Origin: Lysobacter_C viscosus
Lineage (GTDB): Bacteria > Pseudomonadota > Gammaproteobacteria > Xanthomonadales > Xanthomonadaceae
NCBI RefSeq assembly: GCF_046600715.1
Contig: NZ_JBJMAV010000001.1
Location: 186,001-250,000 of the forward strand
Direction of reading: 5' to 3'
Length of the DNA: 64,000 bases
A program made the position numbers and the translations under genes. Below are positions 7,414-16,357 of the stretch, one piece after another. Numbering within the stretch: the first letter of the stretch is position 1; each line of letters opens with the position of its first letter. The notes below the pieces were generated by a model. The model was not told the origin of the DNA. It saw nothing but the letters and a program-made list of their open reading frames with translations, and did no database searches.

Positions 7414-8811
7414 TCAGATCGCTCGGGAGAAGCGGGGCGCGGCCGGGACGGGGGACGGGTCGAGGTATCGGTCGAAGCACATCGCTATGTTACGCAGCAA
7501 CAGCCGTCCGCGCGAGGTGGCGACGATCCTGCGCTCCTCGACCCGGACCAGCCCGTCCTCCATGAGCGGGTGGAGCCGGTCCAGCGCGTCGGCGAAGTAC
7601 TCGCCGAAATTGATCAGGTAGCGGCGTTCCAGCGCGTCGATGGGGATCTGGCCCTGGCACATCAGGCTCTGGATCAGGTCGGCGCGCAGCTGGTCGTCCT
7701 CGCTCAGTCGCATGCCGCGGAAGACCGGCAGGCGGCCCTCGTCAAGCGCGATCTGCCAGCTGGGCAGGTCGCGCGGGTTCTGGCTGAAGCTGTCGCCGAT
7801 ATGGCTGATCGCGCTCACCCCGAGCCCGATCAGGTCGGTGTCGGCGTGGGTGGTATAGCCCATGAAATTGCGGTGCAGTCCGCCGCGCGCCTGCGCTGTG
7901 GCGAGGTCGTCGTCCGGCAGCGCGAAGTGGTCCATGCCGATGTAGGAATAGCCCGCGCCGGTGAGCTTCTCGATGGCCAGTTGCAACAGCGCCAGTTTTA
8001 CTTCCGGTGCCGGCAGGTCAGCTTCCCCTATCTGGCGCTGCGGCTTGAACATGGCCGGCAGGTGGGCGTAGCTGTACACCGCCAGCCGGTCCGGGCGGGC
8101 CTGGACCACGGTATCCAGCGTGCGCGAGAACCCTTCGAGGTTCTGCTTGGGCAGGCCGTAGATCAGGTCGACATTGACCGATCGGAAGCCATGCTCGCGG
8201 CAGGCATCGATGATCGCCACCGTCTCCTCGACGCTCTGGATGCGGTTGACCGCCTGCTGCACCACCGGGTCGAAATCCTGCACGCCAAGGCTGGCGCGAT
8301 TGAAGCCGATGGCGGCCAGTTCACCCACCTCGGCCGGCGTGATGAAGCGCGGATCCAGCTCGATCGACAGGTCGCGGTCGCGCGACTCGGAGAAGTGGAA
8401 CTGGCTGCGCAGGGTTTCCACCACCTCGCCCAGCTGGGCCGGCGAGAGGAAGTTGGGCGTGCCGCCGCCGAAATGGAGCTGGATCACCTCGCGGTCGCGG
8501 TCGAACAGCTCGGCCATCATCGCGATCTCGCGGTACAGGCGGACCAGGTAGGTTTCGCCCCGCGCCAGGTCACGGGTGATGATCCGGTTGCAGCCGCAGT
8601 AGAAGCACGGGCTCATGCAGAACGGCACGTGCACGTACAGCGAGAGCCGGCGCGGAATGGGGTCGCCATTGCTGGCGGCTACCGTATCGCGCAATTCACG
8701 CTCCCCGAAGCCGGCGTGGAACTGCGGCGCGGTGGGGTAGGAGGTGTAGCGCGGACCGGGCCGGTCATAGCGACGGAGCAGGCCGGGGTCGAATTGGGCG
8801 GTAGCGATCAT
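7414..8811 (-). CDS. hemN: Oxygen-independent coproporphyrinogen III oxidase
   Basis: A 465-residue radical SAM enzyme that converts coproporphyrinogen III to protoporphyrinogen IX without oxygen in heme synthesis. The radical SAM cluster motif is at HVPFCMSPCFYCGCN, with C65, C69 and C72; the N-terminal PGPRYTSYPTA and the length identify true HemN rather than the shorter HemW. Start ATG at 8811 has no Shine-Dalgarno. Instead TAGCCT lies six bases before it and an Fnr dyad is centred 41.5 bp before it, so the transcript is probably leaderless. Co-transcribed with the Fnr-type gene downstream. Anaerobic induction by Fnr is well known for hemN in related bacteria. Confidence 0.96.
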   Translation of the reverse strand: MIATAQFDPGLLRRYDRPGPRYTSYPTAPQFHAGFGERELRDTVAASNGDPIPRRLSLYVHVPFCMSPCFYCGCNRIITRDLARGETYLVRLYREIAMMAELFDRDREVIQLHFGGGTPNFLSPAQLGEVVETLRSQFHFSESRDRDLSIELDPRFITPAEVGELAAIGFNRASLGVQDFDPVVQQAVNRIQSVEETVAIIDACREHGFRSVNVDLIYGLPKQNLEGFSRTLDTVVQARPDRLAVYSYAHLPAMFKPQRQIGEADLPAPEVKLALLQLAIEKLTGAGYSYIGMDHFALPDDDLATAQARGGLHRNFMGYTTHADTDLIGLGVSAISHIGDSFSQNPRDLPSWQIALDEGRLPVFRGMRLSEDDQLRADLIQSLMCQGQIPIDALERRYLINFGEYFADALDRLHPLMEDGLVRVEERRIVATSRGRLLLRNIAMCFDRYLDPSPVPAAPRFSRAI

Positions 8812-8817
8812 GCGTGC

Positions 8818-8859
8818 AGGCTATGGCGCTGCCTGCGCGGGTGCCTTGATCTCGGTCAA
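8818..8859 (-). promoter_or_regulatory. Fnr/Anr box and leaderless promoter of hemN
   Basis: TTGATCTCGGTCAA at 8846-8859 matches the Fnr consensus dyad with one substitution. Its centre (8852.5) is 41.5 bp from the A of the hemN ATG (8811). TAGCCT on the minus strand (8823-8818) sits at -12 to -7 relative to that A. The geometry is identical to that at nnrS. Confidence 0.7.
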
Positions 8860-8883
8860 ACCCCGCCGTCAGGCGGGCAAGGC

Positions 8884-9477
8884 TCAGGCTGCCTGGTCGC
8901 TGGGCAGCGACTTGTCGAGACGGGCATACCACTCGCCGCCGTCGGGGACGAACATCGAACAGGCCTGCATCGGCCCCTTGTAGATGTGCACCGAGACCGC
9001 CACCGCGTCCTGGCGGGTGTTGCGGATGGTGTGGTACTCGTGCGGCGGGATCAGGCTGCCGGCGCTGCCGGGCCCGGCGACCATGCCGCCGGCGGCGCGG
9101 AAGCGGAAACGCTCCCCATCACGCTCCAGCAGTTCGTACTGGGTGATCTCGAGTTCCCCGTCCCACACCCCTTCAACGCACCACAGGCCGCAGTGGTCGT
9201 GGACGGGGGTGCCCTGGCCCGGGCCCCAGGTCATCGCCACGACGCTATAGCCCAGTTCGGGGCTGCGGTAGATCTCGCGGCGTGCGTAGTGGTCCTCGAG
9301 CGGGTCGTACACGCACGCCGGCAGGCGGACGTCGCGGTCGCGGATCATCCGGCACAGGGTGTTGCGCAGCGCGGAGGTGATGGCGTGCTGGTCGCCCGCG
9401 GAGACGGCCAGGTCGAGCGCGTGGACCAGCTTGTCGTGGCCGGGGAAGTCGATGTCGGGCAGGGCGGCGGCGTTCAT
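8884..9477 (-). CDS. Cysteine dioxygenase-type cupin
   Basis: A 197-residue cupin of the cysteine dioxygenase type I family, which oxidises cysteine to cysteine sulfinate with O2 at a mononuclear iron. The metal site reads PVHDHCGLWCVEG with H93 and H95 and the cupin-1 E102; the third iron histidine is H149 in PPHEYHTIRN. The length is typical of bacterial enzymes. Start ATG at 9477 gives the expected N-terminus. It lies 82 bp after metX on the same strand, which links it to sulfur amino acid metabolism, and just downstream come hemN and its Fnr box. A 3-mercaptopropionate dioxygenase cannot be excluded. Confidence 0.85.
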   Translation of the reverse strand: MNAAALPDIDFPGHDKLVHALDLAVSAGDQHAITSALRNTLCRMIRDRDVRLPACVYDPLEDHYARREIYRSPELGYSVVAMTWGPGQGTPVHDHCGLWCVEGVWDGELEITQYELLERDGERFRFRAAGGMVAGPGSAGSLIPPHEYHTIRNTRQDAVAVSVHIYKGPMQACSMFVPDGGEWYARLDKSLPSDQAA

Positions 9478-9559
9478 GCGGCTGATTTTACGCCGGTGCG
9501 GTCCCCGCTGCCGGCCGTGGGTGTCCAGAGCGTCCGCCGCACCCGTTTCGCCACCTCGG

Positions 9560-10693
9560 CTACAGCGATTCCAGGAAGTCGCGCACCGCCGGCCCGAACC
9601 GGGCGATGTCGACCAGGAACGCGTCGTGCCCCTGTGGCGACTCCAGCGGCAGGAACCGGGCGTCGGCCCCGCCATCGCGCAGGCCGTCGGCAATCTCCTG
9701 CTGTTGTTGCAGCGGAAACAGGATGTCCGTGTGCACGCCGATCGCCAGGGCTTTCTCGATGCCGATCTTCGCCAGCCCGGCCCGCGTCTGGCCTTCGCTG
9801 GGTCCACCGCGGCGCTCGCAGTAGTCGCCCACGTCGAACCAGTCCATCGAGCGGCTCAGGTAGAGGTAGCAGTTGGGGTCGAAGCGGCGTACGAACCGCC
9901 GCGCATGGGCTTCAAGGTAGCTCTCGACCTCGAACTCCAGCCCGAACGGGTCGTCGTCGGCGCGGTCCGAGTCCAGGCGGACGCGGCCGAAGCGGCCGTC
10001 CCACTCCAGCGCCGAACGGTAGGTAATCACGCCCAGCTTGCGCGCCATCCGCATGCCCGATTCGGGATAGTGGTCGTCGTCGTAGTCGCCGCCGTTCCAC
10101 AGCGGGTCCAGGCGGATCGCTTCGCGTTGCAGCGAGCGGATGGCAATGGAGAAGGGCAACGCGCGCGCGGCGCCGGAGATGTTGACGTGGCTGCGGGCGA
10201 TGCCCGGGTGCCGCACGAGCAGGGCTAGTGCGGTCATGCCGCCCATCGAGTTGCCGATGACGCAGGCGAGGCGGTCGATGCCCAGTTCGCGAAGCACGTG
10301 CAGCGCGGCTTCGGCGCCGTCCTCGATCGAGAGTTCGGGGAAAGCCAGCCGATAGGGCGTCCCGGTGCGCGGGTCGATGGATGCCGGGCCGGTCGACCCC
10401 TTGCAGCTGCCAAGCGAATTGACGCACACCACGAACCAGCGGTCGCTGTCGATCGGCTTGCCCGGGCCCAGCATCTCCTCCCACCAGCCCGGCTCGGGAT
10501 TGGCCCGGTTGGCGGCGGCATGCGCGTCCGGCGACAGGCCGGTCAGAACCAGCACCGCGTTGTCGCGGGCGGCATTGAGCGTGCCCCAGGTTTCGTACGC
10601 CACCCGCGCGCCGTGCAGTGCGTCGCCGCGCCGCATCGGGAACGGATCGGGCAGGGCGATGAAGCGGGTGCCGGGGGGAATGAATTCGGTCAT
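9560..10693 (-). CDS. metX: MetX-family acyltransferase (homoserine or serine O-acyltransferase)
   Basis: A 377-residue alpha/beta hydrolase-fold acyltransferase. The catalytic triad is visible: S149 in VIGNSMGGM, D323 in GVHTDILFP and H356 in SPQGHDAFL. MetX enzymes activate L-homoserine for methionine synthesis; in Xanthomonadaceae close relatives have been shown or proposed to be serine O-succinyltransferases that feed cysteine synthesis, so the acyl donor and acceptor here are open. Start ATG at 10693 is preceded by AAAGGA about 12 bases upstream. It lies next to a cysteine dioxygenase gene and downstream of the ccm operon with a 121-bp gap. Confidence 0.9.
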   Translation of the reverse strand: MTEFIPPGTRFIALPDPFPMRRGDALHGARVAYETWGTLNAARDNAVLVLTGLSPDAHAAANRANPEPGWWEEMLGPGKPIDSDRWFVVCVNSLGSCKGSTGPASIDPRTGTPYRLAFPELSIEDGAEAALHVLRELGIDRLACVIGNSMGGMTALALLVRHPGIARSHVNISGAARALPFSIAIRSLQREAIRLDPLWNGGDYDDDHYPESGMRMARKLGVITYRSALEWDGRFGRVRLDSDRADDDPFGLEFEVESYLEAHARRFVRRFDPNCYLYLSRSMDWFDVGDYCERRGGPSEGQTRAGLAKIGIEKALAIGVHTDILFPLQQQQEIADGLRDGGADARFLPLESPQGHDAFLVDIARFGPAVRDFLESL

Positions 10694-10814
10694 GCCGGAG
10701 CGGGTCCTTTCGTGCGGCGGGGCGGGTAGAGCCCCGTGCATTGTGCAGGCAAGCCGCCCCCCGGTCCCGGTGCACGCGGCACCGCCGCGCGGCAAGGCTG
10801 CCGGGTGCGTCCGA

Positions 10815-11828
10815 TCAGCGCACCACCTGGTCGATCAGCAGCGCGGCACGGGCATCGGTGCCGGGCCGGGCGCGCACGGGGACGGAGGTGAAGTCGCCCG
10901 GTCGCGGGGTGGCGTCGCCGCTGGCCGAGATACGTGCCACCAGTTCCACCGTGTCGAGCTCGGACAGCTTGAGGGTCGGCATCAGGCTGTCGCGGTCGTC
11001 CAGCGTCACCACGGTGGGCAGCGCGGATACCGGCAGGCGCTCGACGGCGACGGGCATGGGCGAGCCGTCGGGCTGGCGGGCGATCACGAAGACCGTCGCG
11101 CCTTCCGGCAGGCGCATCACCAGTTGGGGATCCAGCGACACGCTGACGGTGACCCCCGGTCCGGGCGCCTGCCCGGGTACCGGCGTGGCCGCTGCCGGGA
11201 GCGGCGGCAGGCCGGCCTGGGCGCGGGCAAGGTCGATCTGCTCGCGCAACGGCCCGGCGGTGCTGGCATCGACCGCGCCCAGCAGCGGCGACCACGTGGC
11301 CGCGGCCTGCGCGTGCTGGCCGCGCTGGCGCTGGGCGATGCCGAGGAACCAGCGGCTGCGCTGGTGCATGGGTTGCACCTGCAGCGCTCGCTGCAGCATG
11401 TCCACGGCGGCGTCGTCGAAGCGGCGGTCCGGCTGCGCCAGGGCCCTGGATTCGGCGGCTTCGGCCAGCAGGTCGGCGTCATCCGGTGCCAGTTCCACCG
11501 CCTTGCTGAAGGCGTCGCGCGCATCGACCATGCGTGCCTCGGCCGCGTAGGCCCGCGCCAGCAGGCGCCAACCTTCCGGCTGGCGGGGATCTCGCTCGAG
11601 CGCGGCCTCCAGCCCGGCGATGGCTTCCGGCAGCGTCTCGGGCGGGCGGCGGTTGGCGGGATCCAGCGCGTCGGGATTGCCGACCGCCAGGTACAGCGCC
11701 CCGGCCAGGACCGCCATCGTCGCCACCGCAACCGCGCCGGGCACGGGTGCCTGTCGCCACAGCGGCGTGGTCGCCCACGCCAGCGCGGCCAGCGCCAGCA
11801 CGACGGCCAGGATCACGAAGGTGGCCAT
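10815..11828 (-). CDS. ccmI: Cytochrome c maturation protein CcmI (TPR)
   Basis: A 337-residue protein with two hydrophobic segments in the first 60 residues and a tetratricopeptide-like region about 80-220, followed by a C-terminal periplasmic domain. CcmI holds apocytochrome c and hands it to the CcmFH heme lyase. It is the last gene of the ccm operon. Start ATG at 11828 overlaps the ccmH stop (TGATG) with AGGA six bases upstream; an in-frame ATG at 11834 is an alternative. The order ccmH then ccmI matches other gammaproteobacteria. Confidence 0.85.
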   Translation of the reverse strand: MATFVILAVVLALAALAWATTPLWRQAPVPGAVAVATMAVLAGALYLAVGNPDALDPANRRPPETLPEAIAGLEAALERDPRQPEGWRLLARAYAAEARMVDARDAFSKAVELAPDDADLLAEAAESRALAQPDRRFDDAAVDMLQRALQVQPMHQRSRWFLGIAQRQRGQHAQAAATWSPLLGAVDASTAGPLREQIDLARAQAGLPPLPAAATPVPGQAPGPGVTVSVSLDPQLVMRLPEGATVFVIARQPDGSPMPVAVERLPVSALPTVVTLDDRDSLMPTLKLSELDTVELVARISASGDATPRPGDFTSVPVRARPGTDARAALLIDQVVR

Positions 11829-12310
11829 CACCATTCCTGTCCCTCGTCTTCGGGTACCGGACGCGCGCCGCGCCTGCGTACCGCCACCGCCACGGCTGCG
11901 CCGCCCGCCAGCAGAACCAGCAGGGGCGCGATCCACAACAGCCACGTATTGGCCTGGAATGCGGGCCGGTACAGCACGAACTCGCCGTAACGCGCCACCA
12001 GGAAGTCCTTGATTTCGTCGTCGCTGCGCCCCGACTGCATCAGTTCGAGCACTTCGCGCCGCAGGTCGTGTGCGATCTGCGCGTCGGAGTCGGCCAGCGA
12101 CTGGTTCTGGCACATCACGCAGCGAAGTTCGGCGACCAGCGCGTGGAAGCGGCGTTCCTCGACGGTGTCGGTGAACTGCAGGGGCGCCGGGTCGCTGCCG
12201 GCCTGCGCGCGCACTGGCAGCGGCGCCAGGACCACCGCCACCAGCACCCACAGCGCCAGCGTTGCCAGCAGCGCGACGCGAAGGCGGGCGATGGCGGGCG
12301 CGCCGGTCAC
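11828..12310 (-). CDS. ccmH: Cytochrome c maturation thiol protein CcmH
   Basis: A 160-residue protein with an N-terminal signal/membrane segment (about 12-35), the CcmH motif LRCVMCQNQSLADSD with the redox cysteines C64 and C67, and a C-terminal membrane helix (about 120-143). CcmH reduces apocytochrome c cysteines and works with CcmF in heme ligation. Start is GTG at 12310, chosen because it overlaps the dsbE stop as GTGA, as with other junctions in this operon. Confidence 0.92.
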   Translation of the reverse strand: MTGAPAIARLRVALLATLALWVLVAVVLAPLPVRAQAGSDPAPLQFTDTVEERRFHALVAELRCVMCQNQSLADSDAQIAHDLRREVLELMQSGRSDDEIKDFLVARYGEFVLYRPAFQANTWLLWIAPLLVLLAGGAAVAVAVRRRGARPVPEDEGQEW

Positions 12311-12891
12311 AGCGCCTGCTCCGTGGGAATGCGCTCGACGGCCGCCAGCGCAGGCAACAGCTCCTCGCGGATGATGTCGTCGCTCACCGTACCCACGTAC
12401 TTCCAGCGCACCACGCCGTTGGCGTCGACCAGGAAGGTCTCCGGCGCGCCGTAGATGCCCCAGTCGATGGCGGCCCGGCCTTCCAGGTCGACCAGCACCA
12501 TCCAGTAGGGATTGCCGAACCGCTCGAGCCAGCGCAGCGCGTCGGCGGGCTCGTCCTTGAGGTTGTAGCCGATCACGCGCACGCGCTTGGTCTCGGCGAA
12601 ACGCGTGAGCACCGGATGCTCGACGCGGCACTCGGGGCACCAGCTGCCCCACACGTTGAGCAGGTAGGGTGCGCCGCGCAGCTCCTGGCCGGTCACGGTG
12701 CGGGCCGGGTCGTGCAGCAGGGGCAGCGCGAAGTCCGGCGCAGGGCGGTCGATGAGGGCCGAAGGCAGCGCATCGCGGCCGGGGTCGCGGCTCATCCAGA
12801 CGCCTGCGGCCAGCAGCACGCCCAGCGCGGCGACCACCACCAGGGGCAGCCAGCGCGCGAGCGAGGGGCGGGCAGCGCGGGGCTCGGTCAT
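12307..12891 (-). CDS. dsbE: Thiol:disulfide interchange protein DsbE/CcmG
   Basis: A 194-residue membrane-anchored thioredoxin-like protein. One N-terminal membrane helix (about 13-32) is followed by a thioredoxin fold with the active site GSWCPECRVEH (C85, C88). CcmG/DsbE keeps the CcmH and apocytochrome cysteines reduced in the periplasm, fed by DsbD. It overlaps ccmF upstream (ATGA) and ccmH downstream (GTGA), so translation is coupled. Confidence 0.93.
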   Translation of the reverse strand: MTEPRAARPSLARWLPLVVVAALGVLLAAGVWMSRDPGRDALPSALIDRPAPDFALPLLHDPARTVTGQELRGAPYLLNVWGSWCPECRVEHPVLTRFAETKRVRVIGYNLKDEPADALRWLERFGNPYWMVLVDLEGRAAIDWGIYGAPETFLVDANGVVRWKYVGTVSDDIIREELLPALAAVERIPTEQAL

Positions 12892-14822
12892 GGCGTGGGC
12901 TCTGGACGGGGGGTGATGGGCTTGCGGAAGCGGCGATCGGTGGCGGTGATGAACCCGCCCAGCATCATCAGCAGCGCGCCCGCCCAGATCCAGCGGACGT
13001 ACGGCTTGACGTGCACCCGCAGTGCCCAGGCGCCGTCACCGAGGGGTTCGCCCAGGGCGACGTACAGGTCGCGGGTGACGCCCGGGACCAGCGCGGCCTC
13101 GGTCATGATCTGGCCACCGGCGACGTAGGCGCGCTTCTCCGGATGCATGACCGCGATGCGGGTCTCGCCGTCGAACACGGTGACGGTGCCGCGGTCGGCC
13201 AGGAAGTTCGGGCCCTGGTACGTGTCCACGCCATCGAAGCGGAAACGGTAGTCGCCCAGGGTGACCTGGTTACCCGGCGCCACCGCGACTTCACGCTGGC
13301 GGTTGAGCCCTTCGGTCAGCAGCGCGCCCACCAGGAATACCGCCACGCCCAGGTGCGCGAGCACCATGCCGACCATCTCCGGGGTGAAGCGGCCTTTGGC
13401 GCGCACACGCGTCCACACGAAGTGCAACGTGCCGCCCGCTACCCAGGCCGCGCCGAAGATGCCCGCGGCCACCTTCCACGGGCCCTGTGGTGCCAGGAAG
13501 AACGCCGCGGCGCCGGCGATCAGCGCCACCACGAACCAGGGCGCGAGCATCGCCACCAGCCGGGAGGGCTGCTCGCGTTGCCAGCGCGTGAGCGGGCCGA
13601 ACGGCAGCAACAGCACCAGGGGGGCCATCAGCAGGATGAACATCAGCGCGAAATACGGCGGGCCCACCGAGATCTTGCCCAGTCCCAGCGCATCGGCCAG
13701 CAACGGGTAGAGCGTGCCGATCAGCACCATCGCGCAGGCCGTGGCCAGCAGCAGGTTGTTGGCCAGCAACAGGGTTTCCCGCGAGGCCGGTGCGAACGGC
13801 TTGCCGTCGTCCAGAGCGGTGGGCGCGCGCAAGGCGTAGAGCAACAGCGAGCCGCCGATGACCAGGCCCAGGAACACCAGGATGAACAGGCCGCGCGAGG
13901 GGTCGGCGGCGAAGCTGTGCACGCTGGTCAGCACCCCCGAACGCACCAGGAAGGCACCCAGCAGCGACAGCGAGAACGTGGCGATCGCCAACAGCAGGGT
14001 CCAGCTGCGGAACGAGCCGCGCTTTTCGGTGACGGCCTGGGAATGGATCAGCGCGGCGCCGGCCAGCCACGGCATGAAGCTGGCGTTCTCGACCGGGTCC
14101 CAGAACCACCAGCCGCCCCAGCCCAGCTCGTAGTACGCCCACCAGCTGCCCAGCATGATGCCCAGGGTCAGGAAGCCCCACGCGATGTTGGTCCACGGCC
14201 GCGTCCAGCGCAGCCAGCGCACGTCCACGCGTCCATCGAGCAGCGCGGCGATGGCGAAGGCGAACGACACCGCGAACCCCACGTAGCCGAAGTACAGCAT
14301 CGGCGGGTGGATGATCATCCCCGGGTCCTGCAACAACGGGTTGAGGTCGCGACCCTCCACCGCTGCCGGCAACAGCCGCGCGAAGGGGTTGCTGGTGAAG
14401 ATGAGGAACGCCAGGAAGCCGGTCGCCACGATGCCCATCACGCCCAGCACCCGGGCGATGACGGTGGCCGGGAGCGCACGCGAGAAGCGCGCGACCGCCG
14501 CGGTCCACAGCGCGATCACCAGCGTCCACAGCAGCAGCGAGCCTTCGTGCGAGCCCCAGACCGCGGTGATCCGGTAAAGCGTCGGTAGCAGGGTGTTGCT
14601 GTGCTGGGTGACGTAGCGGACCGAGAAATCCTGCGTGACGAAGGCGTGCGTCAGCAGGCCGTAGGCGACCGCGACCAGCGCCAGCTGCGCGTACGCCGCC
14701 GGCCGCGCCACCGCCATCCAGCCGGCCACGCCGCGGTGCGCGCCGGCCAGTGGCAGCACCGCCTGCAACAGGGCCACCAGCAGCGCCAGGACCAGTGCGA
14801 CCTGGCCGAGTTCAGGAAGCAT
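12888..14822 (-). CDS. ccmF: Heme lyase subunit CcmF
   Basis: A 644-residue polytopic membrane protein of the heme handling family. The tryptophan-rich periplasmic signature GGWWFWDPVENASFMPW lies near residue 240, and there are around 14 hydrophobic segments with a large C-terminal periplasmic loop. CcmF takes heme from holo-CcmE and, with CcmH, attaches it to apocytochrome c. The length is normal. The stop overlaps the dsbE start by four bases; ccmE ends 51 bp upstream, so it is in the same operon. Confidence 0.96.
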   Translation of the reverse strand: MLPELGQVALVLALLVALLQAVLPLAGAHRGVAGWMAVARPAAYAQLALVAVAYGLLTHAFVTQDFSVRYVTQHSNTLLPTLYRITAVWGSHEGSLLLWTLVIALWTAAVARFSRALPATVIARVLGVMGIVATGFLAFLIFTSNPFARLLPAAVEGRDLNPLLQDPGMIIHPPMLYFGYVGFAVSFAFAIAALLDGRVDVRWLRWTRPWTNIAWGFLTLGIMLGSWWAYYELGWGGWWFWDPVENASFMPWLAGAALIHSQAVTEKRGSFRSWTLLLAIATFSLSLLGAFLVRSGVLTSVHSFAADPSRGLFILVFLGLVIGGSLLLYALRAPTALDDGKPFAPASRETLLLANNLLLATACAMVLIGTLYPLLADALGLGKISVGPPYFALMFILLMAPLVLLLPFGPLTRWQREQPSRLVAMLAPWFVVALIAGAAAFFLAPQGPWKVAAGIFGAAWVAGGTLHFVWTRVRAKGRFTPEMVGMVLAHLGVAVFLVGALLTEGLNRQREVAVAPGNQVTLGDYRFRFDGVDTYQGPNFLADRGTVTVFDGETRIAVMHPEKRAYVAGGQIMTEAALVPGVTRDLYVALGEPLGDGAWALRVHVKPYVRWIWAGALLMMLGGFITATDRRFRKPITPRPEPTP

Positions 14823-14873
14823 CGGCAGGGGACCCCTGGAGCGCGCCGCGCAAGCACCGCATGCGAGCGCCCA

Positions 14874-15368
14874 TCAGTACCCGGCCCCATCCGCCGCCGC
14901 GTCGGTCGCAGGCGCGTCCACGTCGTGCTTGCGGTGGGCCTCGCCCATCTTGTCCGCCACTTCCTTGGGCATGTAGTTCTCGTCGTGCTTGGCCAGCAGT
15001 TCCTCGGCGACGAAGGTGTCGCCCTGCATGCGGCCGGTAGCGACCACGGCCTGGTCCTCGCGGAACAGGTCGGGGAGGATGCCGGTATAGGACACAGGCA
15101 TTTCCGCATCGCCGTCGGTCACACGGAAGCGCGCCTCCATCGATCCCACCGGGCGCTGGAACGAATCCTTGGCGACCATGCCGCCCAGGCGGAAGCGCGC
15201 GGTGCCGTCGCTGACCTGCGCGCCGGCCTCGCCGGTCAGCACTTCGTTCGGGGTGTACAGGTAGGCGACGTTGCGCTGCAGCGCCATCGCCACCAGGCCC
15301 GCGGCAATACCGGCAGCGGCGACCAGGGCAAGTATCAGGAGCAGTCGGCGGCGGCGGATCGGGTTCAT
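14874..15368 (-). CDS. ccmE: Heme chaperone CcmE
   Basis: A 164-residue periplasmic heme chaperone with one N-terminal membrane anchor (about 8-30) and an OB-fold domain. The covalent heme histidine is H128 in LLAKHDENYMP. The C-terminal tail is longer than the minimal CcmE and is rich in Asp and Ala. Start ATG at 15368 overlaps the ccmD stop as ATGA. CcmE receives heme through CcmABCD and passes it to CcmF. Confidence 0.95.
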   Translation of the reverse strand: MNPIRRRRLLLILALVAAAGIAAGLVAMALQRNVAYLYTPNEVLTGEAGAQVSDGTARFRLGGMVAKDSFQRPVGSMEARFRVTDGDAEMPVSYTGILPDLFREDQAVVATGRMQGDTFVAEELLAKHDENYMPKEVADKMGEAHRKHDVDAPATDAAADGAGY

Positions 15369-15535
15369 CGGGTCAACTCGGGGGGGTGGGGGCCGCGGCG
15401 CGGGGCGGTGCGGGCGGCACGCAGCAGCGCGGCGCGACGGGCACGGCGGATCTGCAGGTGGGGGACGATCAACTCGTAGGCCATGACCAGCACGAACACT
15501 ACGTAGGCGGCGACCACGTATTCCAGGTAGGTCAT
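15365..15535 (-). CDS. ccmD: Heme exporter accessory protein CcmD
   Basis: A 56-residue protein with one membrane helix (about 5-25) followed by a basic tail (IRRARRAALLRAARTAPRR), the typical CcmD plan. It helps release holo-CcmE from the CcmABC complex. Both ends overlap neighbours by four bases (ATGA with ccmC upstream and ccmE downstream), which strongly supports the call despite the short length. Confidence 0.9.
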   Translation of the reverse strand: MTYLEYVVAAYVVFVLVMAYELIVPHLQIRRARRAALLRAARTAPRRGPHPPELTR

Positions 15536-16281
15536 CGCGGTGTCCCTGCGGGTTCCACGACCCACGCCTTGCCCGCTTCGCGCTGCAGGTTGTCGGCGCG
15601 CGATCGTGCCAGCAGGGCGCCGATGAACCACAGTTTGGTTCCCACCACCATCCAGGCAAGCGGCCACACCATGCTGGCGTCCATCGAGGACTCGCCGAAC
15701 ATCCGGATCGTCTGGCCCTGGTGCAGCGAGTTCCACCACACCACCGAGTAGCGGATCACCGGCAGCAGCACCACGCCCACGATCGCCAGCAAGCCGGCGG
15801 CGCGCGCGGCGGCGCGGCGGTCGTCGATGGCGTTGTAGAGACCGATCACGCCCAGGTAGAGGAACAGCAGGATCAGCTCCGTGGTCAGGCGCGGGTCCCA
15901 GTCCCACCACGTGCCCCACATCGGCTTGCCCCAGATGGAGCCGGTGGCAAGCGTGATGAGAGTGAACCCGGCACCGATCGGTGCACACGCCATGGCCAGT
16001 ATCTCGCAGAGCTTGATCCGCCAGACCAGCGCGATCGCTGCATACACTGCCATCAGCGCGAACACCGCCATGCTCATCCATGCGCTGGGCACGTGGATGT
16101 AGAGGATGCGGAAGCTGTCACCCTGCTGGTAGTCCGCCGGCACCACCCACAGCGCCCCGTACACGCCGACCGCCATCGCGAGGAAGCCCAGGCCGTAGGC
16201 CCAGGGCGCCCAGCGCGCGGCGAAGCGGTCGAAGTAGGGAGGCGATCCGAGTTTGTGGAACCAGCGGACGATTGGATTCAT
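15532..16281 (-). CDS. ccmC: Heme exporter protein CcmC
   Basis: A 249-residue membrane protein with about six helices and the family signature GTWWDWDPRLTTELILLFLY, the WWD heme-handling motif near residue 125-145. CcmC binds heme and loads it onto CcmE. The start ATG at 16281 follows a 76-bp gap after ccmB that holds a GC-rich hairpin repeat, the only sizeable gap in the first half of the operon. Confidence 0.95.
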   Translation of the reverse strand: MNPIVRWFHKLGSPPYFDRFAARWAPWAYGLGFLAMAVGVYGALWVVPADYQQGDSFRILYIHVPSAWMSMAVFALMAVYAAIALVWRIKLCEILAMACAPIGAGFTLITLATGSIWGKPMWGTWWDWDPRLTTELILLFLYLGVIGLYNAIDDRRAAARAAGLLAIVGVVLLPVIRYSVVWWNSLHQGQTIRMFGESSMDASMVWPLAWMVVGTKLWFIGALLARSRADNLQREAGKAWVVEPAGTPR

Positions 16282-16291
16282 TGCTCTTCGC

Positions 16292-16317
16292 CCCCTCCCG
16301 TGCGGGGCAGGGGAGGG
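16292..16317. repeat. Extragenic GC-rich hairpin between ccmB and ccmC
   Basis: CCCTCCC (16293-16299) and GGGAGGG (16311-16317) form a hairpin in the 76-bp ccmB-ccmC gap, followed by TTGGTGAGGGGG on the plus strand. The composition resembles the dispersed extragenic palindromes common in Xanthomonadaceae. No T-tract follows on the minus strand that would make it a clear terminator. Confidence 0.5.
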
Positions 16318-16357
16318 TTGGTGAGGGGGGCCCGTGTCCGACCGCGCGCAGCGGCCA

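Noticed and set aside
7153..10026. 957-codon plus-strand open frame opposite hemN, the cysteine dioxygenase gene and metX
   Set aside because: Crosses three real genes on the other strand; composition and lack of any family make it a shadow.
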